A stretch of 64,000 nt of DNA, taken from the NCBI GenBank assembly GCA_034414595.1, contig DAOULY010000014.1, forward strand, positions 33,845-97,844, read 5' to 3'. The notes under the pieces are model-generated. The model was not told the DNA's origin. It saw only the letters and a program-made list of their open reading frames with translations, and ran no database searches. The translations under genes were made by a program, and so were the position numbers. Positions 43,262 through 52,021 of this stretch are shown here, piece by piece. This DNA is from DAOULY01 sp034414595 (GTDB taxonomy: Bacteria; Chloroflexota; Dehalococcoidia; SZUA-161; JAUWZY01). Each line of letters opens with the position of its first letter. The stretch's first letter is position 1.

Positions 43262-43307
43262 ATTCTAAATTGACATGGCCAAGATGTCAATAATAGTATT
43301 ATGTCAA
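43262..43307 (-). promoter_or_regulatory. promoter and palindromic operator-like site for DUF47-pit
   Basis: On the minus strand TTGACA (43285-43290) and TAGAAT (43262-43267) have a 17-base spacer. TTGACAT (plus strand 43270-43276) and ATGTCAA (43284-43290) form an inverted repeat. A second ATGTCAA at 43301-43307 repeats it 17 bases on. The leader would be about 145 bases. Confidence 0.55.
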
Positions 43308-43601
43308 CTCCTTCTTCACCGCTTCCACTTTGGACTCCATAGTCGATTCCCTATCTCTCCGGTCGTCGATCTCAATCATGGTCACCACCCGTGCTACTTC
43401 CTCGGCGAAGACAGCTTCGTGCATCCTCCTTGCTGCGCTCAGGATTTTCTCCAGGTCCCCTTCCAATATTGTTCCCGTAGCCGTAAGCTGGTACTTGATG
43501 TCCTTTTCACCTTTTATCGCATTGACAGCTCGTGCTACGTGCTTGGCCAGTGATGATGTTCTTGTGCCTATGGGGATAATGCGTACTTCCGCCGTAGCCA
43601 T
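43299..43601 (-). CDS. MTH1187/YqgV-type thiamine-binding family protein
   Basis: 100 residues from ATG 43601; the frame upstream to 43697 has no family similarity. ATAEVRIIPIGTRTSSLAKHVARAVNAIKG and KYQLTATGTILEGDLEKILSAARRMHEAVFA fit the small ferredoxin-fold family MTH1187/YqgV, some members of which bind thiamine or a related ligand. GGGAGGTG lies before the start. No thi genes are adjacent, so the ligand is uncertain. Confidence 0.83.
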   Translation of the reverse strand: MATAEVRIIPIGTRTSSLAKHVARAVNAIKGEKDIKYQLTATGTILEGDLEKILSAARRMHEAVFAEEVARVVTMIEIDDRRDRESTMESKVEAVKKELT

Positions 43602-43728
43602 TTCAACCACACCTCCCAGCTCTTGTATAAGCACATAATATCTCCGATGCCAAAAATTGGCAAGTGAGACGGAAGTCGCATACAAAACAGTCTCCATGGC
43701 TTAAGGTTGGGTAAAAGGAGGCTGAAAG

Positions 43729-44148
43729 ATGGGTGAGATCAGGGAGATATTGAGCCGAAGCCGTACCGTAGCCGTGGTTGGCATGTCTCCTAATCCGGAA
43801 CGTCCCAGCCACAACGTGGCCCGATACCTCCAGGAGCGCGGGTATCGGATAATCCCGGTCAACCCCAGTGCTGATACCATCCTTGGCCGGAAAAGCTACC
43901 CCGACTTAGCGTCGATCCCCGGTCCTGTCGACGTGGTCGACATCTTTCGCCGCTCTGAAGAGGTCCTGCCTATAGTTGAACAGGCCATCGGGATCGGGGC
44001 CAAAGTGGTCTGGATGCAGGAGGGCGTGATCAATGAGGAGGCAGCACGTCGTGCCCGCGAGGCTGGCCTATCTGTGGTGATGGATAGGTGCATGAGGAAG
44101 GAGCATATGCGACTGTGGGGCGAAGGAAAATTCCGACTTCAAATTTAA
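43729..44148 (+). CDS. CoA-binding domain protein (YccU type)
   Basis: 139-residue Rossmann-like CoA-binding protein. RTVAVVGMSPNPERPSHNVARYLQERGYRIIPVNP, SIPGPVDVVDIFRRSEEVLPIVEQA and VVWMQEGVINEEAARRAREAGLSVVMDRCMRKEH are the full family pattern, the last Cys being usual. AGGAGG precedes ATG 43729. The exact role is not established. Confidence 0.93.
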   Translation: MGEIREILSRSRTVAVVGMSPNPERPSHNVARYLQERGYRIIPVNPSADTILGRKSYPDLASIPGPVDVVDIFRRSEEVLPIVEQAIGIGAKVVWMQEGVINEEAARRAREAGLSVVMDRCMRKEHMRLWGEGKFRLQI

Positions 44149-44213
44149 ACTTGATGGTGCTATAGTATAGCCAAATTCGGCCAAGACCGGGTGGCTGTGA
44201 GGGGGGTGCTAAC

Positions 44214-44462
44214 GTGTGGTATGCTGATGGGATATGGCACATGCATGAGGGAGCGGGCTGGTGGATGATATTCGGCTGGATATGGTTCTTCATTTTCATC
44301 GGCGGGATGATGGCTCTGGGTGTCTGGATCGTGCGCAAGCTGGCTGGCCCTGGGCAGGGTGACAAATCGAAATCCGATCCGTTGGACATCGCCAAGGAGC
44401 GCTATGCCCGGGGAGAGATATCCAAGGAAGAGTTCGAGCGGCTGAAGAAAGACCTGTCCTGA
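44214..44462 (+). CDS. SHOCT-domain membrane protein
   Basis: 82 residues: one transmembrane segment (GWWMIFGWIWFFIFIGGMMALGVWIV, about 13-40, written here only as a region) and a C-terminal SHOCT helix pair DPLDIAKERYARGEISKEEFERLKKDL. GTG 44214 with AGGGGGGTG 6 bases upstream is the start. Such small proteins are common next to redox or transport genes; their function is unknown. Confidence 0.85.
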   Translation: MWYADGIWHMHEGAGWWMIFGWIWFFIFIGGMMALGVWIVRKLAGPGQGDKSKSDPLDIAKERYARGEISKEEFERLKKDLS

Positions 44463-44497
44463 TAAACCTAACACTAACCCTCTTCGAGGCGACTTGA

Positions 44498-45832
44498 ATG
44501 AAGCAGGTAAGCTACGATGTGGCTATCATCGGCGCTGGCATGGGTGGCATGTGCGCTGCCGCCCTACTGGCTGATGCCGGATACAAAACGCTGGTTGTGG
44601 AGAGGCTGCCTTTCCTCGGTGGCCGTTGCTCGACGGTGAGATACAAGGGGTACATCCTGACCACCGGGGCCATGTCGTTAACAGCATATGACGAAAGCCC
44701 GGTCAACCAGGTCTGGAATCAGCTCGGCGCTGCATATCCGGTGCGCCCTCTGCCCCGCGACATGGTGTTTCAATACCGGATTAAAGGACAGGACTACCCG
44801 GTACCGGAAAAAGATGCGCTGAGGATGCTCATATCGCTGGCCAGCGAGGAGCAGGCCGAAGTTGATAAGGTAATGGCAGCGGTCGAGCGCAGCATCTCCT
44901 GGCAGGAGCCCTCGGCTTTCATGTCGCTGCGCGACTGGCTCCTCCAGTACACGCATAATGAGCTTGTCTTACGCATCTTCCAGACCATTTGCGTTGGCCA
45001 CCTCGGTGCCAACCTCCATGAGGTTCCAGCGGCGGAGTTCTTTCGCTATCTCAGGCATCCTATCGTTACACAAGTTCGTGGCTATGCCCCCGAAGGCAAC
45101 TTGGCGGTGATGGAGTCAATAGCTGGTGCTATCAGGGACAGGGGTGGTGAGTTCTGGACCTGTTGCGGTGCCCGACGTATCATAGTCGAAGACCAGGCGG
45201 CCAAAGGGTTGCTCGTGGAACGTGAGGGTGAGGAGGTAGAGGTTCGAGCCAGGGCTGTGGTCAGCAACACCGGGCCGATGAGGACAGTAAAGCTCGCTGG
45301 AAGCGATAATTTCGACGAAGGATATTTGAGGGAAGTCAAAGAGAGGCTAAGACCAGCGAGCCACATTCTACTTTATGTCACCATGCCAAGCGACCAACCC
45401 CTACCGGCGCGCTTATATTTGACCGACACCCGCCGGCTTTTCGCCATCCGCTGCATGACCGCGCTCTGCCCGGAACTTGCTCCGCCCGGGAAGCATTTGA
45501 TTTTCGCCAGCGCTCTTCCCGGCTCCTCTCTGCCTCCGATAAACTTCAAGCGAGAAACCGAGCTCTGCCTTCAGGACCTCAGGGAGAGCATCCCTGGATT
45601 CGATAGATATGCTGAAGTGCTCTACGTTCATTATTTTCGCGGCGGTAGCGACTGGCCCTTATATCATTCCTACAATGGCTATGACTTGCCCCAGAAGACG
45701 TCGATTGTGGGCCTGTACAACGTGGGCGATGGCGTGAAACCCCCTGACTGGGGTGGCCTGGAAGCCTGCGCCGAGAGCGCCAAGTTAGTTGTGGCTGATA
45801 TCAGGGAGCGTATCGAGCCCGGCAAGGCATAG
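44498..45832 (+). CDS. FAD-dependent oxidoreductase, phytoene dehydrogenase-like
   Basis: 444-residue flavoprotein with the N-terminal dinucleotide motif VAIIGAGMGGMCAAALLADAGYKTLVVERLPFLGGRC and the C-terminal WGGLEACAESAKLVV end. It belongs to the broad CrtI/protoporphyrinogen-oxidase/amine-oxidase fold. Sequence similarity to the 554-residue CrtI-like gene at 55427 is limited to the FAD motif. No carotenoid synthesis genes are present, so the substrate is unknown. Confidence 0.85.
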   Translation: MKQVSYDVAIIGAGMGGMCAAALLADAGYKTLVVERLPFLGGRCSTVRYKGYILTTGAMSLTAYDESPVNQVWNQLGAAYPVRPLPRDMVFQYRIKGQDYPVPEKDALRMLISLASEEQAEVDKVMAAVERSISWQEPSAFMSLRDWLLQYTHNELVLRIFQTICVGHLGANLHEVPAAEFFRYLRHPIVTQVRGYAPEGNLAVMESIAGAIRDRGGEFWTCCGARRIIVEDQAAKGLLVEREGEEVEVRARAVVSNTGPMRTVKLAGSDNFDEGYLREVKERLRPASHILLYVTMPSDQPLPARLYLTDTRRLFAIRCMTALCPELAPPGKHLIFASALPGSSLPPINFKRETELCLQDLRESIPGFDRYAEVLYVHYFRGGSDWPLYHSYNGYDLPQKTSIVGLYNVGDGVKPPDWGGLEACAESAKLVVADIRERIEPGKA

Positions 45833-45833
45833 G

Positions 45834-47192
45834 CTACACCAGATATTGCATCATAAGGGTAGCCAGGCCTAACAGGAAGAAGAAGCCGGCTACATCGGTA
45901 ACCGTGGTCACGAAGACAGAGGAAGCGACAGCTGGGTCAATTCTGAAAAGTTTGAGCCCAAGGGGCACCAGCGCGCCGCTGAGACCTGCAACCAGCATGG
46001 TCAACAGCATGGCCAATCCTAACACCAGAGCTAAGGACATACTATCCTTCCACAAGAAAGCCACTACTCCTGCTACAAGGGCAATGGCCAAGCCGTTGAT
46101 CAGGGCCAGCGCACTCTCTTTCAACAGGGTTCTCTTGGCATCGTGCAGGGCGATCTCGCCCAGAGCAAGACTGCGCACCACAATGGTTAGTGTCTGAGCT
46201 CCAGCGTTAGCACCCTGCCCGGCGATGACCGGGAGGAATACTGCCAGGGCAACTACCTTGGCTATAGAGTGCTCAAAGAAGCCAACGACAACTGCTGCCA
46301 GGAAAGCAGTTGATAGATTGAGGGTAAGCCAAGGGAGCCTCCTTCGAATTGAGTCCCGCACAGAGCCAAAAACTCTCTCCCCGGTGCTGAGCCCAATCAT
46401 CTTGTACATATCTTCGGTAGCCTCTTCCTCGATGACATCTACGGCATCCTTCAGTTGAATCACGCCCAGTAGCTGCTGCTCCTCGCTGACCACTGGCAAG
46501 GCCAGGAGATGATAGTGTTCCATGATTCGGGCGCTTTCCTCTCTGTCGGTGCCGGCAGCTACGGAGATCACATCCCTGTCCATAAGGTCGCTGATCCGGG
46601 CAACGGAGTCAGCGAGAACCAGGTCTTCCAAAGTGAGACTGCCGCGAAGCCTGCCCTCTTTATCGACAACGAAGAGGGTATTGACTGCTTCCCGGGGAGG
46701 TCGCAATCTCCTCAGCAGCGCGATGGCATCAGGAGCGGTCATGGTATCGGCAAGGGCCACATACTCAATGCTCATCAGCCCGCCTGCACTCTCAGCGGCG
46801 TAGCCCAGCAGGGGTTCTACCTCCTCCTTGTCCTCCATGGCCTCAAGCACCTCTTTTGCCTGCTCCTCAGGTAGTTCTCGGATGACATGTGCAGCTACAT
46901 CAGGGCTGGTCTCATCCAAAATGTGGGCCGCTGCTTCCGGACTGGCGATCTGGCATACCTTAACCGCCTCAGATGGTTCCATCTCTTCCAAAACCTTAGC
47001 TGACTCTTCATAGCTGAGGCAAGGGATCAAAACCTGCACTTGGTTTGGTTTGAGATGGGCCAGGGCCTCAGCCTCATCCGGGGTCCGAAGTCTGTGCAGC
47101 AAGGCGATAGCATCATCTATTTTCCCCTGGTCGATGTGCTTTTTTATCTGCTCGATGGTCTCTTCCCGTTCTTCGTGTGTTATTTCCGTCAT
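45834..47192 (-). CDS. mgtE: magnesium transporter MgtE
   Basis: Homodimeric Mg2+ channel, 452 residues. The N-terminal helical MgtE-N domain has the repeats VAHILDETSPDVAAHVIRELPEEQA. A CBS pair follows (about 140-270; SLTLEDLVLADSVARISDLMDRDVISV, GVIQLKDAVDVIEEEATEDM). Five transmembrane helices lie at 285-450, with the pore segment VFLPVIAGQGANAGAQTLTIVVR. Complete. It has its own promoter at 47226-47255 and converges with the 44498 oxidoreductase. Confidence 0.95.
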   Translation of the reverse strand: MTEITHEEREETIEQIKKHIDQGKIDDAIALLHRLRTPDEAEALAHLKPNQVQVLIPCLSYEESAKVLEEMEPSEAVKVCQIASPEAAAHILDETSPDVAAHVIRELPEEQAKEVLEAMEDKEEVEPLLGYAAESAGGLMSIEYVALADTMTAPDAIALLRRLRPPREAVNTLFVVDKEGRLRGSLTLEDLVLADSVARISDLMDRDVISVAAGTDREESARIMEHYHLLALPVVSEEQQLLGVIQLKDAVDVIEEEATEDMYKMIGLSTGERVFGSVRDSIRRRLPWLTLNLSTAFLAAVVVGFFEHSIAKVVALAVFLPVIAGQGANAGAQTLTIVVRSLALGEIALHDAKRTLLKESALALINGLAIALVAGVVAFLWKDSMSLALVLGLAMLLTMLVAGLSGALVPLGLKLFRIDPAVASSVFVTTVTDVAGFFFLLGLATLMMQYLV

Positions 47193-47225
47193 GGTTCCTC
47201 TCCCCTAAGGTAAACCCCTAATCCA

Positions 47226-47255
47226 ACTATAGCAGGTGTTTATTGAGGTGGACAA
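47226..47255 (-). promoter_or_regulatory. extended -10 promoter of mgtE
   Basis: On the minus strand TTGTCC (47250-47255) and TATAGT (47226-47231), 18-base spacer, with TGC before the -10. No Mg2+-sensing M-box was recognised in the short leader of about 28 bases. Confidence 0.5.
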
Positions 47256-47322
47256 CTGAGCCAAGTATGTGTTAGCATAATATGCTCCTACATGCCTTAA
47301 AAAGGGCGGATAGAGGTTCACC

Positions 47323-48024
47323 ATGCGAGAGAACATACTAGGAATGATAAAAGAGAGTGTTATTCAGGGAAGGGTGGATAATGATGACGAGGGTTTGGTT
47401 GGTGGCATGGCAGGTCTGCCTGCAGTCAGGGATCTCACCGAGCAGGCGCTGCAACAGAGCATAAGCGTGAAGGATATAATCGTGGAGGGGCTAACCCAGG
47501 GCATGCAGATAGTGGGGCAGAAGTATGAGGCCGGGGAATACTTCATCCCGGACATGCTGGCTGCTGCCGAGGCGATAGGGGTGGCCATGAACATTCTGCG
47601 ACCACACTTGGCGGAGAGTGACATCAAGCCCAAGGGCACGGTGGTTATGGCCACGGTTGAAGGCGACCTTCACGATATTGGCAAGAGCATTGTATGTGTA
47701 CTGCTTCAAGGCGCAGGATACGTGGTGAAAGACTTGGGGGTTGATGTGGCGCCTGAGGAGATTGTAAGCGCGGTCCGTGAGAAAGAGCCGGGCTTCATCG
47801 GCTTATCCGGTTTGCTCACCAACAGCATGACAGCGATGCAAGAGGCCATTGCCGCCATCGAGGCCAGTGGCCTGAGGGACAGGGTAAAAGTCCTCATTGG
47901 GGGCCCTCCCACCTCTGAGGAGTTCGCTCGAGAGATAGGTGCTGATGCCTACTGTACCGATGCCTTCGACACGGTCAGGATCGTGGACAGCTTTCAAAGG
48001 CAAAGCGAGGTAATGGAGAAGTGA
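47323..48024 (+). CDS. methyltransferase cognate corrinoid protein (MtbC/MtmC-like)
   Basis: 233-residue two-domain B12 protein. Residues 1-95 are the helical cap; the Rossmann B12-binding domain has VEGDLHDIGKSIV (DxHxxG, His axial ligand to cobalt) and later GLSGLLTNSMTAM and VLIGGPPTSEEFAREIGAD. Such proteins carry a methyl group between two methyltransferases. It overlaps the ArsM-like gene by 4 bases, an unusual partner. Many Chloroflexota encode several of these. Confidence 0.9.
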   Translation: MRENILGMIKESVIQGRVDNDDEGLVGGMAGLPAVRDLTEQALQQSISVKDIIVEGLTQGMQIVGQKYEAGEYFIPDMLAAAEAIGVAMNILRPHLAESDIKPKGTVVMATVEGDLHDIGKSIVCVLLQGAGYVVKDLGVDVAPEEIVSAVREKEPGFIGLSGLLTNSMTAMQEAIAAIEASGLRDRVKVLIGGPPTSEEFAREIGADAYCTDAFDTVRIVDSFQRQSEVMEK

Positions 48025-48791
48025 GCGAGAAAGGGATCAGCAGCGAACAAATCAAGGATGTAGTCAGGCAGACATATGCCCGTGTTGCTCAGGGTTCATG
48101 CTGTGGTGTAACGCAGGAGACGAGCTGCTGTGGTTCCACCCAGACCGCCGTTCCCTGGGGCAAACGGTTGGCCAAGGCAGTGGGTTACTCCACTGAAGTG
48201 GATGCCATGCCGGAATCGGTTACGGAGTCCTTCGCTGGCTGCGGCAATCCGGTGGCCCTGGCAGGTCTGAAAGAGGGGGAGACCGTACTCGATCTCGGTG
48301 CCGGGGCTGGGCTTGATGTTTTTCTGGCCGCTGAGAAGGTGGGGGGGAAAGGCCGTGTCATCGGATTGGATATGACGCCGGAGATGATCGAAAAGGCAAG
48401 GGAAAATGCGGAGAAACTCGGCCTGAAGCATGTAGAGTTTCATCTCGGAGACATAGAGGACATGCCGATTGTGGATCAGAGTATCGATGTAATCATCTCC
48501 AACTGCGTAATCAATCTGGCACCGAACAAGGGCAAGGTCTTCGAGGAGGCGTATAGAGTTCTTAAGCCTGGGGGCCGGCTGATGGTATCTGATATCGTAG
48601 CAGAAAGTGAACTGCCCCAGAGCGTTCGGGATGACCTTGCGGCCTGGGCCGGGTGCGTTGCCGGGGCTTTGGTGGAAAGCGAGTATCTTGAAGCCATCAA
48701 ACAGGCCGGGTTCATCGATGTCACAGTGGTTTCAAAGGCAAAATTAGGCCCGATATCCAGCGATAAGATTGAGGCTCACAAACCATCTTGA
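48021..48791 (+). CDS. arsM: arsenite methyltransferase-like SAM methyltransferase (ArsM type)
   Basis: 256-residue class I SAM methyltransferase. VLDLGAGAGLDVFLAAEKVG is the SAM motif. The three ArsM cysteine sites are all present: FAGCGNPV, ISNCVINLAPNKGKVFEEAYRVLKPGG and WAGCVAGALVESEYLEAIKQAGF. A CC pair near the N-terminus (GSCCGVTQETSCCG) is also common in the group. GTG 48021 overlaps the corrinoid gene by 4 bases. No arsenic repressor or arsenite pump is beside it, so arsenic detoxification is inferred from the motif only. Confidence 0.88.
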   Translation: MSEKGISSEQIKDVVRQTYARVAQGSCCGVTQETSCCGSTQTAVPWGKRLAKAVGYSTEVDAMPESVTESFAGCGNPVALAGLKEGETVLDLGAGAGLDVFLAAEKVGGKGRVIGLDMTPEMIEKARENAEKLGLKHVEFHLGDIEDMPIVDQSIDVIISNCVINLAPNKGKVFEEAYRVLKPGGRLMVSDIVAESELPQSVRDDLAAWAGCVAGALVESEYLEAIKQAGFIDVTVVSKAKLGPISSDKIEAHKPS

Positions 48792-48820
48792 TCTTTTGCG
48801 TTTTTATGAGGCAAAGAGAA

Positions 48821-48853
48821 GCGCCTGGGTCTGACATCGTGACCCAGGCGCTA
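48821..48853 (+). terminator. strong 12-bp stem hairpin after arsM-like gene
   Basis: AGCGCCTGGGTC (48821-48832) pairs perfectly with GACCCAGGCGCT (48842-48853) around a 9-base loop. No good T-run follows on either strand, so it may terminate poorly or act in RNA stability. It separates the two convergent transcription units. Confidence 0.6.
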
Positions 48854-49017
48854 GAATTTCCTTGTGTTTGTTGGAGGACGCCAAGTCTTGAATTGTCCCC
48901 CTGCAGATGTTATGTCAAACCTATGATCACCTTATGATCGCCTGAGGAATGGCTGCTGCAAGACTTGCAACAGGCCAACAGGCCTGTCTCGATTTATTAT
49001 CTCCTACTACCTTTATG

Positions 49018-49671
49018 TCAAGTTTGCAGATGTTGCTTGATTATATCCACGCCCGCGATCGCTTCTTCAGTCCAGGCATCAGCGCCGATGGCGATGGCGA
49101 AGTCCTGAGAAGTAGCACGGCCTCCTATGATAGTCCATATTTTGCCTTTCAAACCTTGCTCCCTCAACTTCACTTCCAGTTCCTCCATCCGACAAAGTGT
49201 GGTGGTCATTAAAGTCGAGGTAGCGATTACTGGTGCCGACTCCTTTTTGGCCACCTCAATGAACCTGTCGACGGCAACATCGGCACCCAGGTCTATCACC
49301 GGGACTCCCTCGCTCTCCAGAATCAGCTTAACTATGTTCTTGCCGATGTCATGGATATCGCCCTGTACCACGCCTAAGACCACCTTGGCGTCCACCGGGG
49401 ACTGATCAGCCGAGGCCTTTAGCTGGGGAAGCAGTATGTTTATGCCTGCTTGGACGGTATCAACGGTCAAAAAGAATTCGGGGAAATAGATATCACCGCG
49501 GTCAAACTCGTGGCAAACCTGCCGGATGCAGGAGAACAACAGCTGCAAGATATCGCGCGGGGCGATGCCACGGGAGAGCCCGGCAGTGATCGCTTCCAAC
49601 ATCTCCCCCTTGCGCCACTTGAAAGTTGCCTGCGCTATCTTGTCAGCGAATTCCCCTTCAGAATCGCGCAT
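49018..49671 (-). CDS. corrinoid protein (methyltransferase cognate type), second copy
   Basis: 217-residue B12-binding protein. The helical cap (residues 1-90) precedes VVQGDIHDIGKNIV (DxHxxG axial His), VPVIDLGADVAVDRFIE, APVIATSTLMTT and TIIGGRATSQDFAIAIGAD. It is only distantly similar to the protein at 47323. It starts 20 bases after the molybdopterin oxidoreductase gene, so both are probably co-transcribed, an unusual pair. Confidence 0.9.
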   Translation of the reverse strand: MRDSEGEFADKIAQATFKWRKGEMLEAITAGLSRGIAPRDILQLLFSCIRQVCHEFDRGDIYFPEFFLTVDTVQAGINILLPQLKASADQSPVDAKVVLGVVQGDIHDIGKNIVKLILESEGVPVIDLGADVAVDRFIEVAKKESAPVIATSTLMTTTLCRMEELEVKLREQGLKGKIWTIIGGRATSQDFAIAIGADAWTEEAIAGVDIIKQHLQT

Positions 49672-49691
49672 TCCTCACCGGATGTTGCAGG

Positions 49692-51794
49692 TCAGCCGAG
49701 TTCGACATCCTTTACCACCCGGCAAGCCAGGGCCCTCATCGCCGGGACACCAGTAAGGGAATCACACATGTCAAAGTCATCGCTGGTCAACAGATTCCCA
49801 TTGGCCATTCGCCACCAACCGTGGGAGACGGAGACCACCTGGGGATGAATATCATCGGTGACCTGGGCCTTGATTCGGACCGAGCCGTGGGTGGTCTCGA
49901 TGATAACCATGTCGCCATCGCTGATCCCGAGCTTGCTGGCAGTCTCAGTGTTGATCTCGGCAAAGCCTTCGGGAATCTTGGCCCTCAAGGTGGGAACTTG
50001 ACGCAGCATGGAGGCATTGTACTCTAGCATCCTGGTGCCCGTAATCAGGTTCAGAGGGTACGCTTTAGCCAGTTCCGGGCTCCGCTCCGGGCTCTGCTTC
50101 ACTGGCCTGTAGGTGGGAAGGGGGTCACCTCCCAAATCCGCTATCCTCTGGCAATAGATCTCCACCTTGCCCGAAGGGGTGTTGAAGCCTTCCTTCTCGT
50201 ACTTCTTCCACTCGACCCCCGCTTTGGAGAAGAATACCCCTCCCGGACTCTTTCTCAGATCATCCAGAGTTACATTTATTGGCTTGAGCAAGAACTCCAG
50301 GACCTCTTCTTCAGTGTTCCAGGGGATGCGCTCGGTGAAGCCCATCTTCTTGGCCAACCTGAGCCAGAACTCCATATCTGACACGCAGTCCTCCGGGGGC
50401 TCGATGGCTACGTTCTGGAGGACAATCATCGGCCTCCCGATGTAATAATAGATGCCTAACTGTTCCAGGAAGGTCGGCGCCGGCAGGACGAGGTCGGCGA
50501 ACTCTGCTGTCTCTGTCATGAAGATGTCATAGACTACGAGGAAGTCGAGCGCGGAAAGGGCCTTCTTGAGCTTATTGGCATTAACCCAGGTTGCGATCAA
50601 ATTCCCGGCTTCAACGAATAACGCCTTGATCGGATACGGCTTACCGGTGAGAATGGCCTCAGGCAGAGCGGCAGTTGGGCCTTGGGCTGATTGCTGCACC
50701 CACAAGGGGAACACGTCCTCTCCGGCCACTTTCATCTTGAACCATTTCCGCGCCGGAAGGTTAGCCTCCATGTTCAGGGGATACTCTTCATCTACAGGGA
50801 CCTTGTTGAAAGTGCCCAGAGGGACCATTCTCGAGCCGCCGCGGACATCCAGATTGCCCGTTATCGCCATCAATACCTGGATGGCCCGATGAGTTTGGTA
50901 GCCATTCTCCACATTGTCCAGGGTATTGCCCCAGAAGATGGAGGCCGGCTTTGTTGTGGCATAGGTCCGGGCAAATTCCCTGATGGTATCTGCGGGCACG
51001 GTGGTGATCTCAGCTACCCTCTCCGGAGTCCACTCCCTGACATGCTCCACCAGCTTGTCGAAGCCGATAGTCCATTTGTCCACGAATTCTTTATCGTAGA
51101 GGTTTTCCGAGATGATGACATGTAACATTGCCAGGCCAAAGGCAGGGTCGGTACCGGGCAGCACCGGGGCATGAATGTCAGCTATTTTGGCCAGCGCGGT
51201 GCTCCGGGGATCGATCACCAGAAGCTTGGATTCTCCTTTGCCCTTGAGCGCCATCATCCCATCGCCGGCAAATGGTACTGTGTTCACCGGGTTCCCTCCC
51301 CAGACCACTATGCACTTAGCACCTCTTATCGTTGACACTGCATACTGGCCATAGGTCAATGAGCAGGAGGCAAGTCGATTGGGCCAGCAGAAGGACCAGC
51401 CACCGTAATAGGAAGGTGAGCCAAAGGCCTGGTAGAATCTCTTGGCCAAAAAGGCCCAAGCGCGACTCTCAGGTATTTGACAGCCGTAGTAAGCTACCGC
51501 TTGGGGTCCATAGAGGTCCTTGATCTCCTGAAATTTGGTGGCGATGAGATCCAGGGCCTCGTCCCAGGAGATTTGCTTCCAGCCCACACCGTCCTTTTTC
51601 AGCGGATGAAGCAGGCGATTCTTCATGGAGACTTCATACCACTCAGGAATTATCTCCGCCTTTATGCAGATGGGGCCGATTATGCTTTCCGGCATCCCCT
51701 CTACCTTGACTGGCTTGTTGTCCTTGACATAGACATCGATGCCACAGCCGGGCGGACAGTTAAGACAAATGGTCTTTGCGATCTTCTCTTCCAT
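49692..51794 (-). CDS. molybdopterin oxidoreductase, DMSO reductase superfamily
   Basis: Molybdopterin enzyme of 700 residues. N-terminal [4Fe-4S] ligands are C10, C13, C17 and C43 (CLNCPPGC...ICIK). The Mo/W-ligand region is near residues 128-145 (YYGGWSFCWPNRLASC), where C136 is a candidate metal ligand. GGNPVNTVPFAGDGM, VIDPRSTALAKIADIHAPVLPGTD and the C-terminal LITGTRMLEYNASM... cofactor domain follow. It has no Sec codon. It differs from fdhA at 7121 and resembles the less-defined acetylene-hydratase/formate-dehydrogenase-like group. No signal peptide and no dedicated electron-transfer subunit are seen; the coupled corrinoid protein suggests a methyl- or C1-related reaction. Confidence 0.9.
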   Translation of the reverse strand: MEEKIAKTICLNCPPGCGIDVYVKDNKPVKVEGMPESIIGPICIKAEIIPEWYEVSMKNRLLHPLKKDGVGWKQISWDEALDLIATKFQEIKDLYGPQAVAYYGCQIPESRAWAFLAKRFYQAFGSPSYYGGWSFCWPNRLASCSLTYGQYAVSTIRGAKCIVVWGGNPVNTVPFAGDGMMALKGKGESKLLVIDPRSTALAKIADIHAPVLPGTDPAFGLAMLHVIISENLYDKEFVDKWTIGFDKLVEHVREWTPERVAEITTVPADTIREFARTYATTKPASIFWGNTLDNVENGYQTHRAIQVLMAITGNLDVRGGSRMVPLGTFNKVPVDEEYPLNMEANLPARKWFKMKVAGEDVFPLWVQQSAQGPTAALPEAILTGKPYPIKALFVEAGNLIATWVNANKLKKALSALDFLVVYDIFMTETAEFADLVLPAPTFLEQLGIYYYIGRPMIVLQNVAIEPPEDCVSDMEFWLRLAKKMGFTERIPWNTEEEVLEFLLKPINVTLDDLRKSPGGVFFSKAGVEWKKYEKEGFNTPSGKVEIYCQRIADLGGDPLPTYRPVKQSPERSPELAKAYPLNLITGTRMLEYNASMLRQVPTLRAKIPEGFAEINTETASKLGISDGDMVIIETTHGSVRIKAQVTDDIHPQVVSVSHGWWRMANGNLLTSDDFDMCDSLTGVPAMRALACRVVKDVELG

Positions 51795-52021
51795 CCTTGC
51801 ACTGCCTTTCCTGGTTTAATTTGGTTCATTCTATCACTTCTCTATGTCGTTGGCAACACAGCAGTTGCGAAATCCGGTAGCTAACGTGGCCAAATGTTGA
51901 TTATCAAGCGGTCCGAGTCCACAATCGGCACGAGTAGTTTAGAAGAACGTGTGGTAGTTGTGTTATAGTGTGAGTGGGCTTGAGGAGGCTGCTATCACAG
52001 CCCGTGTGAAAGGTGGGATCT

